Assembly: GCA_018064165.1 (NCBI GenBank)
Contig: JAGOZV010000013.1
Location: 1 to 11,373, forward strand
Origin: Candidatus Saccharimonadota bacterium
GTDB lineage: Bacteria > Patescibacteriota > Saccharimonadia > Saccharimonadales > Saccharimonadaceae
Length of the DNA: 11,373 nt
Reading direction: 5' to 3'
The position numbers and the translations under genes are program-made. Below are positions 1-8,026 of this stretch, one piece after another (the first letter of the stretch is position 1; each line of letters starts with the position of its first letter). The notes below the pieces were generated by a model. That model was not told the DNA's origin, did no database searches, and was given only the letters and a program-made list of their open reading frames with translations.

Positions 1-609
1 GCTGTAATATTTTTAGATAAAAACAAAATTCTGCCGATAGACAGTAAGTTTAGTTTAGAAAATTACAATCGTATGATTGCAGCAAAAAATAAAGAGGAAA
101 AAGATCGCCTACTTACAAAAGTTAAAAATGATCTTAAAATGCGCATAGACGAAACTAGTAAATATATTTTGCCAAATGAAAACACAATGGATTTCGCTTT
201 TATGTTTATTCCAAGTGAATCTTTGTACTACGATTTGTTAGTTAGTAATGTTGGCACAGGTTCTTCATCGCGAGATTTAATAGAGTATGCATTTCGTGAC
301 AAAAAAGTTATCGTTGTAAGCCCCACAAGTTTTATGGCATATTTACAAACGGTTTTACAGGGCTTGCGCAGCTTGCAAATTGAAGAACAAGCAAAAGATA
401 TTCAAAAACGTGTGGGTCAGCTTTCCTCTCATTTGCAGAAGTTTGATGAATACATGGGCAAGTTAGGTCGGTCGCTAGAGACTACTGTTAACCAGTATAA
501 TAATGCGCATAAAGAGTTGGGGAAGGTAGACAAAGATATGATAAAAATATCTGACACCGAACCAGCAATAAAGCAAATAGAAATTGAAAAGCCAAAACAG
601 GATTTATAA
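1..609 (+). CDS. rmuC: RmuC family protein, C-terminal part (5' end outside window)
   Basis: The reading frame is open from base 1, so the gene starts upstream and 202 residues are visible. The run LPIDSKFSLENYNRM followed by MFIPSESLYYDLL and the later AFRDKKVIVVSPTSFMAYL are typical of the conserved RmuC domain, which resembles a nuclease core. The last ~80 residues (LRSLQIEEQAKDIQKRVGQL onward) form the predicted coiled coil that ends RmuC proteins. RmuC is linked to limiting recombination at inverted repeats, and its biochemical activity is poorly defined. An ATG at 73 lies inside the conserved domain and is not the true start. The gene converges on the aquaporin gene, with a shared terminator between them. 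Confidence 0.9.
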   Translation, partial: AVIFLDKNKILPIDSKFSLENYNRMIAAKNKEEKDRLLTKVKNDLKMRIDETSKYILPNENTMDFAFMFIPSESLYYDLLVSNVGTGSSSRDLIEYAFRDKKVIVVSPTSFMAYLQTVLQGLRSLQIEEQAKDIQKRVGQLSSHLQKFDEYMGKLGRSLETTVNQYNNAHKELGKVDKDMIKISDTEPAIKQIEIEKPKQDL

Positions 610-620
610 AAAACCAATTA

Positions 621-654
621 AAAAATCAGCCCTCGGACTTGGGGCTGATTTTTT
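621..654. terminator. Bidirectional rho-independent terminator
   Basis: The stem TCAGCCC (626-632) pairs with GGGCTGA (642-648) around a 9-nt loop. It is preceded by A5 and followed by T6, so the structure ends in a U-run when read on either strand. It lies between the convergent rmuC and aquaporin genes and can serve both. Confidence 0.9.
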
Positions 655-666
655 GGTTTCGCTTAC

Positions 667-1503
667 TTAAGCTTCTACAGATTTTTTGTTTGATTTTTCA
701 AGTAAGTCTGAAAGACCAAAACCTAGTACGCCGCCAACTAGTGGAGCTACTACAAAAATCATAAGTGGCCACAAATTGAACATATTTAATCCGCCTGCAA
801 AGTAGCCTGATAGAGCGATTGCTGGGTTTAAGAATGTTAATGTTGTGTTACTTTCGGTTAATAGAACTGAAGTAATAGAACTTGCAAGTAGTAAACCAAT
901 TAACAAAGCAAGACCAACGCCTGCGGCTGCTGCAACTTTTTCTTTTCGTTCTTTAAGTGCTACTGAAACACCTAGGCTTAGAGCGAATACACCAATAATC
1001 TCGGCTGCGAATAGAACCCACTCTTTACCTTGAATGCCAGCTTCTTCAGCAGTAATATCTACTACGTGGAATAGTTGTTGACTATTTGAGTAAACACTTT
1101 CTGATGTTTCTGTTGTTGCAGGAGCTGTCGCGCTTAAGAAGCCACTAAACAATGCAAATGCAGCTAAAGCACCTAGCACCTGTGCTACGATGTAAACTAA
1201 AGCACGTTTACCTTTAATTCTTTTGGTTGCAAGAGCGCCAACTGTAATAGCTGGATTTAAATGTGCCCCCGAAATACCACCAAAAATTAAAACGATGCCA
1301 ATTAGTGCAAAGGCAACGAATAATGGTTGGCCCTGAACAGCAAAAACAGATGCAGTAAGTAAGAATGTTCCTACGAATTCTGCAATACCCATTCCTGCTA
1401 GGGGCGTATCGCTTAAAAAGCCACCCTTTTTGGTTTTAACTGATGTAACGGTAGTGGTTTTAGCACTAGCGCTTGTTTTAGACGATGATGATTTTTTCGC
1501 CAT
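667..1503 (-). CDS. Aquaporin / MIP-family channel with altered selectivity filter
   Basis: This 278-residue protein has the MIP fold: about six membrane segments (roughly 39-58, 61-78, 102-123, 160-183, 190-215, 238-263) and two NPA boxes. These are SGAHLNPAITVG (N83-P84-A85) and TFLNPAIALSG (N226-P227-A228). MIP channels pass water, glycerol or other small neutral solutes. The residue after the second NPA is Ile229, where nearly all water and glycerol channels have the filter arginine. The helix-5 histidine of AqpZ-type water channels also appears replaced by Leu (GLALLIGLL). The transported solute therefore cannot be named. The N-terminus is a Lys/Ser/Thr-rich tail (residues 2-28), and the loop before helix 4 is long and acidic. 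The start is supported by AGGAGG on the minus strand 11 nt upstream and an extended -10 box. Confidence 0.88.
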   Translation of the reverse strand: MAKKSSSSKTSASAKTTTVTSVKTKKGGFLSDTPLAGMGIAEFVGTFLLTASVFAVQGQPLFVAFALIGIVLIFGGISGAHLNPAITVGALATKRIKGKRALVYIVAQVLGALAAFALFSGFLSATAPATTETSESVYSNSQQLFHVVDITAEEAGIQGKEWVLFAAEIIGVFALSLGVSVALKERKEKVAAAAGVGLALLIGLLLASSITSVLLTESNTTLTFLNPAIALSGYFAGGLNMFNLWPLMIFVVAPLVGGVLGFGLSDLLEKSNKKSVEA

Positions 1504-1541
1504 TAAATTTTATCCCTCCTTTTCGTAAAACTTATGATTTC

Positions 1542-1550
1542 ATTATATCA
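1542..1550 (-). promoter_or_regulatory. Extended -10 promoter for the aquaporin gene
   Basis: On the minus strand this reads TGATATAAT, a consensus extended -10 element. Transcription should start near 1535, leaving a leader of about 30 nt that contains AAAGGAGG. No convincing -35 box is seen, as is usual for extended -10 promoters. The same nine bases occur upstream of the 92-residue gene at 10921-10929. Confidence 0.6.
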
Positions 1551-1564
1551 TAATAAATTTCAGG

Positions 1565-1570
1565 TATAAT
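1565..1570 (+). promoter_or_regulatory. -10 box for the 75-residue gene (likely leaderless transcript)
   Basis: A perfect TATAAT ends six bases before the ATG at 1577, so the predicted transcription start coincides with the start codon. No Shine-Dalgarno sequence precedes the ATG. No good -35 box is visible. Confidence 0.55.
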
Positions 1571-1576
1571 ATAAAT

Positions 1577-1804
1577 ATGGCATTATTTATAAAACAAGAT
1601 TCTGATCGTAGCGAGTTGCAAAAACGTTTAGAAACAGAGTTGCAAGAAAAATTAAAAAAACGAGCCGAGTTAGAAAATAAAACACCCGACGGTGTAGAAG
1701 ACTCTGCGTATATGGAAGGCAAAAAATCTACCACATCTATTGCGTGGGTTTGGTTTTTGCTACTTGGAGCTTTTTTGCTGATTTCACTTTGGATAATCAT
1801 CTAA
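1577..1804 (+). CDS. Small tail-anchored membrane protein, unknown function
   Basis: The 75-residue product has a charged, helix-prone N-terminal part (DRSELQKRLETELQEKLKKR, about residues 9-28) likely to form a coiled coil. A single hydrophobic segment (about 54-74, IAWVWFLLLGAFLLI then SLWIII) ends the protein. The expected topology is a C-terminal tail anchor with the body in the cytoplasm. I do not recognise the family. A TATAAT lies six bases before the ATG, consistent with a leaderless mRNA. pheS starts 25 nt after the stop, so the two genes may share a transcript. The opposite-strand frame over the same region is taken as a shadow, because the + frame has a promoter and a sensible membrane topology. 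Confidence 0.75.
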   Translation: MALFIKQDSDRSELQKRLETELQEKLKKRAELENKTPDGVEDSAYMEGKKSTTSIAWVWFLLLGAFLLISLWIII

Positions 1805-1829
1805 AAATATAGTAAACTGGTAAGTAGTT

Positions 1830-2834
1830 ATGAATGAGATTGATGAAATACGGGACGAGTTAATTTTGGCTGTTGAAAATTCCAATACGCCTGCCGAAGT
1901 TCTAAAATCGGTAAAATTAAAGAATTTATATAAAAAAATTGGTTCACTGCCACCACATAGCCGTGCTAGTTATGGACAAGCTATTAATGCTTTGAAAAAC
2001 GATATTGCGTTGGCCATTAAAGCTAAGGAAGATAGTTTAGATAGTGCAGAAATCGAGTCTATCGATATAACTGCTCCGTTTAATCTAAATCAATCTCTTC
2101 CACAGCTTTTACCAATAGAAAATAGCTCTGTTCATCCTATCTCAACTGAATTAAATAAAATCATAGATATTTTTACGCGCATGGGCTTTGAAGCAGTAGA
2201 ATCGCGTCAAATAGATAATGAATACAATATGTTTACCGCGTTAAATTTTCCAGAAAATCATCCAGCACGCGACGGTTACGACACTTTCAGAACTGAAGAA
2301 GGTTTTATTCCTCCGGCTCATACTAGTACCATGCAAAATAGAATTCTAAAAAATCGTCTTAGTCAGCTTGAAGAAACTGGCCAAATTGCTGCAATAAGTT
2401 ACGGTCGAGTTTTCCGCAACGAAGACGTAGACGCCACACACGACCACACTTTTTATCAATGTGAAGGCGTTTATGTTAGTGAAAACGCCAATATGAGCCA
2501 GCTTTTGGGCACGCTAAAAACTTTTTTTGAAACGTATTACGGGCAAGAATTAAACATTAAAACGCAGCCGGCTTATTTTCCTTTTACTGAACCAAGCTTA
2601 GAGTTTGCTATTGAAAAGCCTGCAGAAATTGGTGGAAAGCCTGGGCAGTGGCTAGAAATGCTTGGGTGCGGCATGATTCACCCTAACGTCTTGAAAGAAG
2701 CCGGCATAGACCCAGAAAAATATAAAGGTTTTGCTTGGGGTGGTGGCGTAGAAAGATTGGTAATGTTAAAATACGGCATTGAAGACTTACGACATTTTGA
2801 ATCTGGCAAATTAAGTTTTTTGAGGAAGTTTTAA
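1830..2834 (+). CDS. pheS: Phenylalanine-tRNA ligase alpha subunit
   Basis: PheS is the catalytic subunit of the cytoplasmic alpha2-beta2 enzyme that charges tRNA-Phe using ATP. The 334-residue length is normal. Residues 1-85 form the N-terminal coiled-coil arm that contacts tRNA. The class II aminoacyl-tRNA synthetase core follows: motif 1 around HPISTELNKIIDIFTRMGF (102-120), motif 2 as GRVFRNEDVDATHDHTFYQC (182-201), and PAYFPFTEPSLEFAIE (237-252). Motif 3 is FAWGGGVERLVML (301-313), with the alanine that shapes the phenylalanine pocket present at 302. The ribosome binding site is weak. A TATAGT at 1808-1813 could give a short-leader transcript. pheT begins one base after the stop. Confidence 0.97.
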   Translation: MNEIDEIRDELILAVENSNTPAEVLKSVKLKNLYKKIGSLPPHSRASYGQAINALKNDIALAIKAKEDSLDSAEIESIDITAPFNLNQSLPQLLPIENSSVHPISTELNKIIDIFTRMGFEAVESRQIDNEYNMFTALNFPENHPARDGYDTFRTEEGFIPPAHTSTMQNRILKNRLSQLEETGQIAAISYGRVFRNEDVDATHDHTFYQCEGVYVSENANMSQLLGTLKTFFETYYGQELNIKTQPAYFPFTEPSLEFAIEKPAEIGGKPGQWLEMLGCGMIHPNVLKEAGIDPEKYKGFAWGGGVERLVMLKYGIEDLRHFESGKLSFLRKF

Positions 2835-2835
2835 A

Positions 2836-5343
2836 ATGATTATTTCAGTAAATTGGTTAAAAAAATATACAAACATAAATCTACCTATAAACGATTTAGT
2901 AAATTTAATTGGAACACGATTGGTAGAGGTAGAGTCTGTTGAGTCATTGGCGCCAAAATATAAAGATGTAATAATTGCAAAAGTCATTTCGGTGCAAAAA
3001 ATGGAAAATTCCGACCATCTATCTAAAGTTTTAATAGATGACGATGCGGTAGTTAAAGATGTAGAGCGAAACGAAGACGGTTTTGTGCAGGTTGTTTGTG
3101 GCGCACCAAATGTTAAAGAAGGTATGCTAGTTGCGTGGCTACCGCCAAATTCAATTGTTCCAAGTACATATAATAGCGAAGAGCCATTTAAACTTGTTGC
3201 AAAACAATTATTGAACGTAAAAAGTAATGGCATGATTGCAAGTGCTCGCGAGCTAGATTTGTACGATGAGCACGAAGGCATCCTAGAAATTCACTCAAAC
3301 GAAAAAGCTGGTTCTTATTTTATAGACATTTTCGATCTTAATGATTATTTATTAGATATTGAAAATAAATCGTTAACGCATCGCCCAGATACTTTTGGCG
3401 TAATTGGTTTTGCCCGCGAAGTTGCTGGAATTCAGGGGGTTTCTTTTAAAACTCCGGAATGGCTATTTAATAATAAAATAAAACTTAACGGCAACCTTCC
3501 TTCGCCAAAAGTTTTCATTGATAGCCCCGAATCCGCTGAAAATTACGAGCTAGTTATTGTAGATGGGAACTTCTTGAATGCCGAAACGCCAAATGACATC
3601 AAATCCTTTTTATCTCGGGTTGGCGTAAGGCCAGTAAATGCGATAGTAGACGCTACAAATTATATGATGCTTATTTCTGGGCAACCATTGCACGCTTTTG
3701 ACTATGATAAATTAGTGGCTCTTTGTGGCGGCGAGCCAGAAATCCATGTACGCTATGCCAAAGATGGTGAAACATTAATAACACTAGAAGACAAAAAGCT
3801 TCATTTAACTGAAAACGATATTGTAATCGTTGCAAACGATCATGTGGTTGCTTTGGCTGGTGCTATTGGCGGTAAAGATACGGCTGTAGATTCAAGCACA
3901 AAAAGTGTTGCTATTGAAAGTGCTACATTTAATATGTTTAATTTGCGTTCAACACAAATGCGTCATGGAATTTTTAGCGAAGCAATTACTCGGTTTACGA
4001 AAGGCCAACCGTATCAGCAAAATACACCAGTACTTCTTGCAACAATCGCGCTACTTAATAACTGGGCGTCTGTTACAAATACTAGCGAAGTGTCTATTGC
4101 CTCAGGAAATCGCACAGAAAAATACCCAGTTGAAGTAAGTGCTAATGAAATTTCCAAAATTCTAGCCACCTCTTTAAACGCTAAAGAAATCCAAGAAATT
4201 TTAGAAAAAGTAGAATTTAAGGTTGATATTAAAGGCGACAATTTAATTATAACTGCACCGTGGTGGCGCCAAGACATCAGTATTAAAGAAGACATCGCAG
4301 AAGAAGTAGGGCGTTTATGCGGGTATGACAACATTTCTTTAAGCCTACCGCTACGAGATTTTAAAGCTGTTACGCCAAATTCTTTTGACACATTTAAACA
4401 GCAAATACGCAAAACTTTAGCCAGTGCTGGAGGCAACGAAACCTTAACGTATAGTTTTACTCCCAGTGCTATAATGAAACAGGCTGGTCAAGATATTACA
4501 AATGCTTACAAAATTGTTAACTCAATTAGCCCCGAGCTAGAATATTACAGACTATCATTAATGCCAAGCTTGCTAAAAGCCGCAAATTTAAATCTGAAAC
4601 AAGGGCACAACGAATTTATGCTATTTGAAATAAACAAAGTTCACGCTTTAAGCCGTGGGCTGGCCGAAGATTCTGTTCCAATAGAGGGGTACAACGTGGC
4701 AGGGGTAGTTTATCAAAAAGATACGTCTGCTGGTACAGAATATTATCGCACAAAATATATTCTAGAATTTTTGTTAAAAAAATTGAATATAAAGCTAAAC
4801 TATGTCCCGCTTGATTCAGAAGAAAACAGCTTAAGTATGTTTGCACCGTTTGAGCCAAAAAGAAGCGCCATGCTAAAAGATGCCGAAACAGGTGATTTAA
4901 TTGGTGTAGTAGGTGAATATAAAAAATCTGTTATAAAAAATTTTAAATTATCGGGCGCCATTGCCGGCTTTGAAATTAATTTAATTAAGTTATTTGAACT
5001 ATACCAAGGCGTGTCAAAAGATAACTATCAGCCAATAAGTAAGTATCCTTCTTTAGAGCGCGACCTATGCTTTAAAGTAAACAAAGACATTAGTTATGTA
5101 AAAATAATTAATTCTGTTAACGAAGTTTTGAGCAATAATTACAAAAATATAGCATGTCAAATTACGCCGGTAGATATTTATTCTGCTAAAGAACACGAAG
5201 GAGCGCAAGAGGAAACAAAAAATATTACCATTCGTTTAAAAATACAAGCACACAATAAAACCCTAACAAATCAGGAAATTAATAACATTATTAATGATAT
5301 TACAAAAAATGTATCAGTAAAAACTGATGCAATATTAGTTTAG
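2836..5343 (+). CDS. pheT: Phenylalanine-tRNA ligase beta subunit
   Basis: PheT pairs with PheS to bind and edit tRNA-Phe. The 835-residue chain is slightly longer than the usual ~800. Domains in order are: an N-terminal OB-fold tRNA-binding domain (about 40-155, with VVCGAPNVKEGMLVAWLPP and a charged insertion around 68-82), the THRPDTFGVIGFAREVAG segment (181-198), and the B3/B4 editing region (about 250-400, with RPVNAIVDATNYMM and SGQPLHAFDYDKL). These are followed by B5 (about 433-500, ending in IAEEVGRLCGYDN), the catalytic-like core, and a C-terminal ferredoxin-fold anticodon-binding domain (about 733-833, starting ISKYPSLERDLCF). The ATG is preceded by GAGGA about nine bases upstream and lies one base after the pheS stop, so translational coupling is expected. 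Confidence 0.97.
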   Translation: MIISVNWLKKYTNINLPINDLVNLIGTRLVEVESVESLAPKYKDVIIAKVISVQKMENSDHLSKVLIDDDAVVKDVERNEDGFVQVVCGAPNVKEGMLVAWLPPNSIVPSTYNSEEPFKLVAKQLLNVKSNGMIASARELDLYDEHEGILEIHSNEKAGSYFIDIFDLNDYLLDIENKSLTHRPDTFGVIGFAREVAGIQGVSFKTPEWLFNNKIKLNGNLPSPKVFIDSPESAENYELVIVDGNFLNAETPNDIKSFLSRVGVRPVNAIVDATNYMMLISGQPLHAFDYDKLVALCGGEPEIHVRYAKDGETLITLEDKKLHLTENDIVIVANDHVVALAGAIGGKDTAVDSSTKSVAIESATFNMFNLRSTQMRHGIFSEAITRFTKGQPYQQNTPVLLATIALLNNWASVTNTSEVSIASGNRTEKYPVEVSANEISKILATSLNAKEIQEILEKVEFKVDIKGDNLIITAPWWRQDISIKEDIAEEVGRLCGYDNISLSLPLRDFKAVTPNSFDTFKQQIRKTLASAGGNETLTYSFTPSAIMKQAGQDITNAYKIVNSISPELEYYRLSLMPSLLKAANLNLKQGHNEFMLFEINKVHALSRGLAEDSVPIEGYNVAGVVYQKDTSAGTEYYRTKYILEFLLKKLNIKLNYVPLDSEENSLSMFAPFEPKRSAMLKDAETGDLIGVVGEYKKSVIKNFKLSGAIAGFEINLIKLFELYQGVSKDNYQPISKYPSLERDLCFKVNKDISYVKIINSVNEVLSNNYKNIACQITPVDIYSAKEHEGAQEETKNITIRLKIQAHNKTLTNQEINNIINDITKNVSVKTDAILV

Positions 5344-5360
5344 TAACAGTAAGGAGGAAT

Positions 5361-6035
5361 ATGACAAAATCATCAACAACAAAAGGGCAAAGAATTGGCA
5401 TTTGGGTGATTGCCGCACTAATGGCGCTAGGAACAGTCGGCTCGCTTGTAGCGGTGCTTTTAGCAAACGAAAATGCTGGTAAGGATGAAGAGCGTTTGCA
5501 GAAAATGATGAACGATTATAACACTGAGGTAGAAAACCATAATAGTGTATTATCGAAAAAATATTTTGATACATTTAAACAGTATATTAATCGAGTAGGC
5601 GAGTTTAATGGAGAAATTACCGAGCTTGAGGACGAAGACATTGTAGTGGGTACGGGTGCAGAAATTACCGAAGAAAGTATTTCTGAAAGCGCACCGTGGG
5701 CGTACTATATTGGCTGGCTGCCCGATGGCAAGGTTTTTGATAGCTCGTTTGATGCCGAGCCAAGTGAAATAAAAGATGCAACAAAGCTTAAGGGCCCATT
5801 TGAAATTCAAGACGGTGGAGTTATTGAGGGATGGACAAAAGGTATTGTAGGAATGAAAACTGGTGGTGTACGAGAGTTAACAATCCCCGCTAGCCTTGCC
5901 TACGGCGACAAAGCGTCAGGTGACATTCCGGCCAATTCAACACTTCGATTCATTGTATTTATTATTGACAACCCGAACCAGCCAGACGTGCCCGATGATT
6001 TAGTCAAACTTTACGAGAGGGTTAATGGACAATAA
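5361..6035 (+). CDS. Membrane-anchored FKBP-type peptidyl-prolyl isomerase
   Basis: The 224-residue protein has a short basic N-terminus, one membrane segment (about 13-35), a helical linker (about 40-80) and a C-terminal FKBP domain (about 95-205). FKBP signatures are visible: YYIGWLPDGKVFDSSFD (115-131), GPFEIQDGGVIEGW (135-148), GMKTGGVRELTIPASLAYGD (154-173) and the final strand STLRFIVFIID. It should catalyse proline cis-trans isomerisation during folding of exported proteins. Because the N-terminus is positively charged, the FKBP domain probably lies outside the membrane. The strong site AAGGAGG (5351-5357) precedes the ATG. The gene starts 17 bases after pheT and overlaps trxB by 11 bases, so it is likely part of the pheST transcript. 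Confidence 0.93.
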   Translation: MTKSSTTKGQRIGIWVIAALMALGTVGSLVAVLLANENAGKDEERLQKMMNDYNTEVENHNSVLSKKYFDTFKQYINRVGEFNGEITELEDEDIVVGTGAEITEESISESAPWAYYIGWLPDGKVFDSSFDAEPSEIKDATKLKGPFEIQDGGVIEGWTKGIVGMKTGGVRELTIPASLAYGDKASGDIPANSTLRFIVFIIDNPNQPDVPDDLVKLYERVNGQ

Positions 6036-6966
6036 AATGACAGAAGCTATAGATACAATAATGATTGGTGCTGGCCCTAGTGCTCTTGCTGCAGCAGTTT
6101 ATACTACGCGCGAAGACATTAAAACAGATCTCTATGAAAAAGCTGTGGTTGGCGGTTTGGCTGCCATAACCGATCAAATAGATAATTATCCTGGTTTTCC
6201 AGAGGGCATTAGCGGCATGCAACTGGCCAGCGATTTAGAAAAACAAGCAAAACGTTTTGGCGCAAATATTAAATACGGCGATGTAAAGTCTATTTCAAGA
6301 AAAGATAATCAAATAGTTTTAAATATAGACGGTAAAGATGTTTTGGCTAAAACTGTACTAATTGCTACAGGTAGCGATTATAACAAAATCGGCATTCCGG
6401 GCGAAGCAGAATATTACGGGCGCGGAGTTCATTATTGTGCAACTTGCGACGGTGCATTTTATCGAGATCAAGATCTAATTGTTGTTGGAGGAGGTAACTC
6501 GGCCATTCAAGAGGCAATATTCCTTACGCGTTTTGCTAAAAAAATAGATCTTTTAGTGCGCAGTAAAATTAAAGCAAGTGAAGTTTTGCAAAAAGATTTA
6601 CAAAAATATATAGATTCGGGGCAAATTGTTGTTCACCTAGAAACAGTTCCAACGGAAATTTTAGGTGACGAAAAAGGTGTTTATAAAGTTTTAGCAAAAG
6701 GTTTAACTGGCGAAAATGAAATAATTACAAATGGCGTGTTTGTTTTTATCGGCCTCAAACCTAATACTCAATTTTTGCAAGGAAGTGGAGTAGAGCTAGA
6801 CGAAGTTGGATTAGTTAAAACTAACAAAAATCTTGAAACTAATATTCCTGGCATTTTTGCTAGTGGAGACGTAAGAAGTGGCGCTACTATGCAAATTGCA
6901 TCAGCCGTGGGCGAAGGTGCAACAGCCGCACTATCTATTCGTCATTATTTAGAAAATAACAATTAA
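6025..6966 (+). CDS. trxB: Thioredoxin reductase-like flavoprotein
   Basis: The 313-residue length and motif order match thioredoxin reductase, which passes reducing power from a nicotinamide cofactor through FAD to thioredoxin. Visible are the FAD-binding GAGPSA (15-20), the redox-active pair CATC (138-141), the second dinucleotide motif GGGNSA (155-160) and the FAD motif GIFASGD (276-282). The usual HRRxxxR stretch that holds the NADPH phosphate appears here as VRSKIKAS (178-185), so cofactor preference may differ. The start at 6025 overlaps the FKBP gene by 11 bases and has GAGAGG four bases upstream. An in-frame ATG at 6037 is an alternative. The stop overlaps the stop of the convergent PLD gene through the bases TTAA. 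Confidence 0.93.
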   Translation: MDNKMTEAIDTIMIGAGPSALAAAVYTTREDIKTDLYEKAVVGGLAAITDQIDNYPGFPEGISGMQLASDLEKQAKRFGANIKYGDVKSISRKDNQIVLNIDGKDVLAKTVLIATGSDYNKIGIPGEAEYYGRGVHYCATCDGAFYRDQDLIVVGGGNSAIQEAIFLTRFAKKIDLLVRSKIKASEVLQKDLQKYIDSGQIVVHLETVPTEILGDEKGVYKVLAKGLTGENEIITNGVFVFIGLKPNTQFLQGSGVELDEVGLVKTNKNLETNIPGIFASGDVRSGATMQIASAVGEGATAALSIRHYLENNN

Positions 6967-7946
6967 ATTATTTCTTGTTTAATAAATTTTTCTAACTGTT
7001 TAATATAGTTTGGATTGCTGGTTTCTATGGCTATTTCGCGTGTGCCTAAAAGAACACCGCCGCTAACCAAATTGTGCGAACCGGATATAGCAATTTTTTT
7101 GCCGCTACGCATAGTAAAAATAATAAATTTGGCATGAATATATCTTGGCCTTTTGTAATCTGTTTTAATCCCAGAGAGCATCATGCCGAATTTAATTGTC
7201 ATTTTATTTAAAAAACTAGCATTGTCGGGGATATTAAAATATAATTTAGAATCAATTTTCTTCAAGCTTTTCGCTAATTTTCCATAAGGGGCATATTGCG
7301 TAACAAGAATTGCCGCAGTTGCTTTTTCGGCTAATTCGCAGGCACGCTTGTAAATAATTGAATCACCCATAAAACCGCCATCAATTAAAATTTTGCTGTT
7401 TTTATATTTAATTTCATGAGATTTATAGCCAGAGCCAGTTTTGTCTGATTTTAATATATTTTTATAGGTTTCAAATAATAAATTAGCAACTGTTTTGTCT
7501 TCAAACTTGAAAAAATAATCACAAGTTTCTAAGCCGATTTTATATAAATTTATGCCGCCAAAACAATAAACGATATCGTCTATTACGACCCATTTAGCGT
7601 GAGTCCTTCCGGTAAAAATTAAGAACTTTGCTTTCCCAAGCCAAGTGAAATCAACTTTGTTATTGCGAAAAGATTTACGCATCCCACTAAGTTTGTTGAA
7701 TCTTTTTTTCCAGGCCTCAAATGGACGAAGCTCTTTGGCCAATTCGCCATAAGCAAAAATATCATTGGCTACTTTTACTTTTACACCCCTTCTTGCGGCT
7801 GCCTTCAATGCTTTTATGGCCGGCTCAGTTGTGTCGTCATCTATTAAAATTGTTGAAATTACACAAATACGTTTTTTTGCGTTATTTATATCTTTTGTTA
7901 TTTCAGGAATTACCTTTGACGCACTAATAAGTTCTGGATTTTCCAT
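6963..7946 (-). CDS. Phospholipase D-like (HKD) family protein
   Basis: The 327-residue protein has two PLD repeats. The first catalytic motif is complete, THAKWVVIDD with H116, K118 and D123, followed by the glycine/asparagine stretch FGGINL. The second is IHAKFIIFT with H271 and K273, but Thr278 stands where HxKx4D has aspartate. It is followed by SGSHNLVSGGVLLGTREIAIE, typical of the family. PLD enzymes include cardiolipin synthases, phospholipases and nucleases. No signal peptide or membrane segment is evident, which argues against a typical membrane cardiolipin synthase. Substrate is unknown. A minus-strand TATAAT lies eight bases before the ATG and no Shine-Dalgarno sequence is present. 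The gene is divergent from ppa across 80 bases. Confidence 0.85.
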   Translation of the reverse strand: MENPELISASKVIPEITKDINNAKKRICVISTILIDDDTTEPAIKALKAAARRGVKVKVANDIFAYGELAKELRPFEAWKKRFNKLSGMRKSFRNNKVDFTWLGKAKFLIFTGRTHAKWVVIDDIVYCFGGINLYKIGLETCDYFFKFEDKTVANLLFETYKNILKSDKTGSGYKSHEIKYKNSKILIDGGFMGDSIIYKRACELAEKATAAILVTQYAPYGKLAKSLKKIDSKLYFNIPDNASFLNKMTIKFGMMLSGIKTDYKRPRYIHAKFIIFTMRSGKKIAISGSHNLVSGGVLLGTREIAIETSNPNYIKQLEKFIKQEII

Positions 7947-7954
7947 ATTGATTA

Positions 7955-7960
7955 ATTATA
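7955..7960 (-). promoter_or_regulatory. -10 box for the PLD-like gene
   Basis: On the minus strand this reads TATAAT, eight bases before the ATG at 7946. The predicted transcript would begin at or within a base or two of the start codon. No clear -35 box is seen. Confidence 0.5.
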
Positions 7961-7967
7961 CAACTTA

Positions 7968-7998
7968 TTGCCAAAAACTGATAGAATATACATATATA
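7968..7998 (+). promoter_or_regulatory. Probable promoter of ppa
   Basis: TTGCCA (7968-7973) resembles a -35 box. AT-rich -10 candidates follow: CATATA at 7991 (17-base spacing) or TATATA at 7993 (19-base spacing). Either would start transcription near 8000-8005, giving a leader of about 25 nt that includes a weak GTGAGG ribosome site (8016-8021). Confidence 0.4.
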
Positions 7999-8026
7999 GT
8001 ATGTAATTTTAGATTGTGAGGCAATT

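Noticed and set aside
1543..1800. 85-codon minus-strand frame opposite the 75-residue gene
   Set aside because: It lacks a ribosome site and would overlap the promoter of the aquaporin gene. The + frame has a TATAAT and a sensible membrane anchor.
4014..4436. Minus-strand frames of 80-156 codons inside pheT
   Set aside because: pheT is complete in its own frame with all domains. The antisense frames have no start signals or known motifs.
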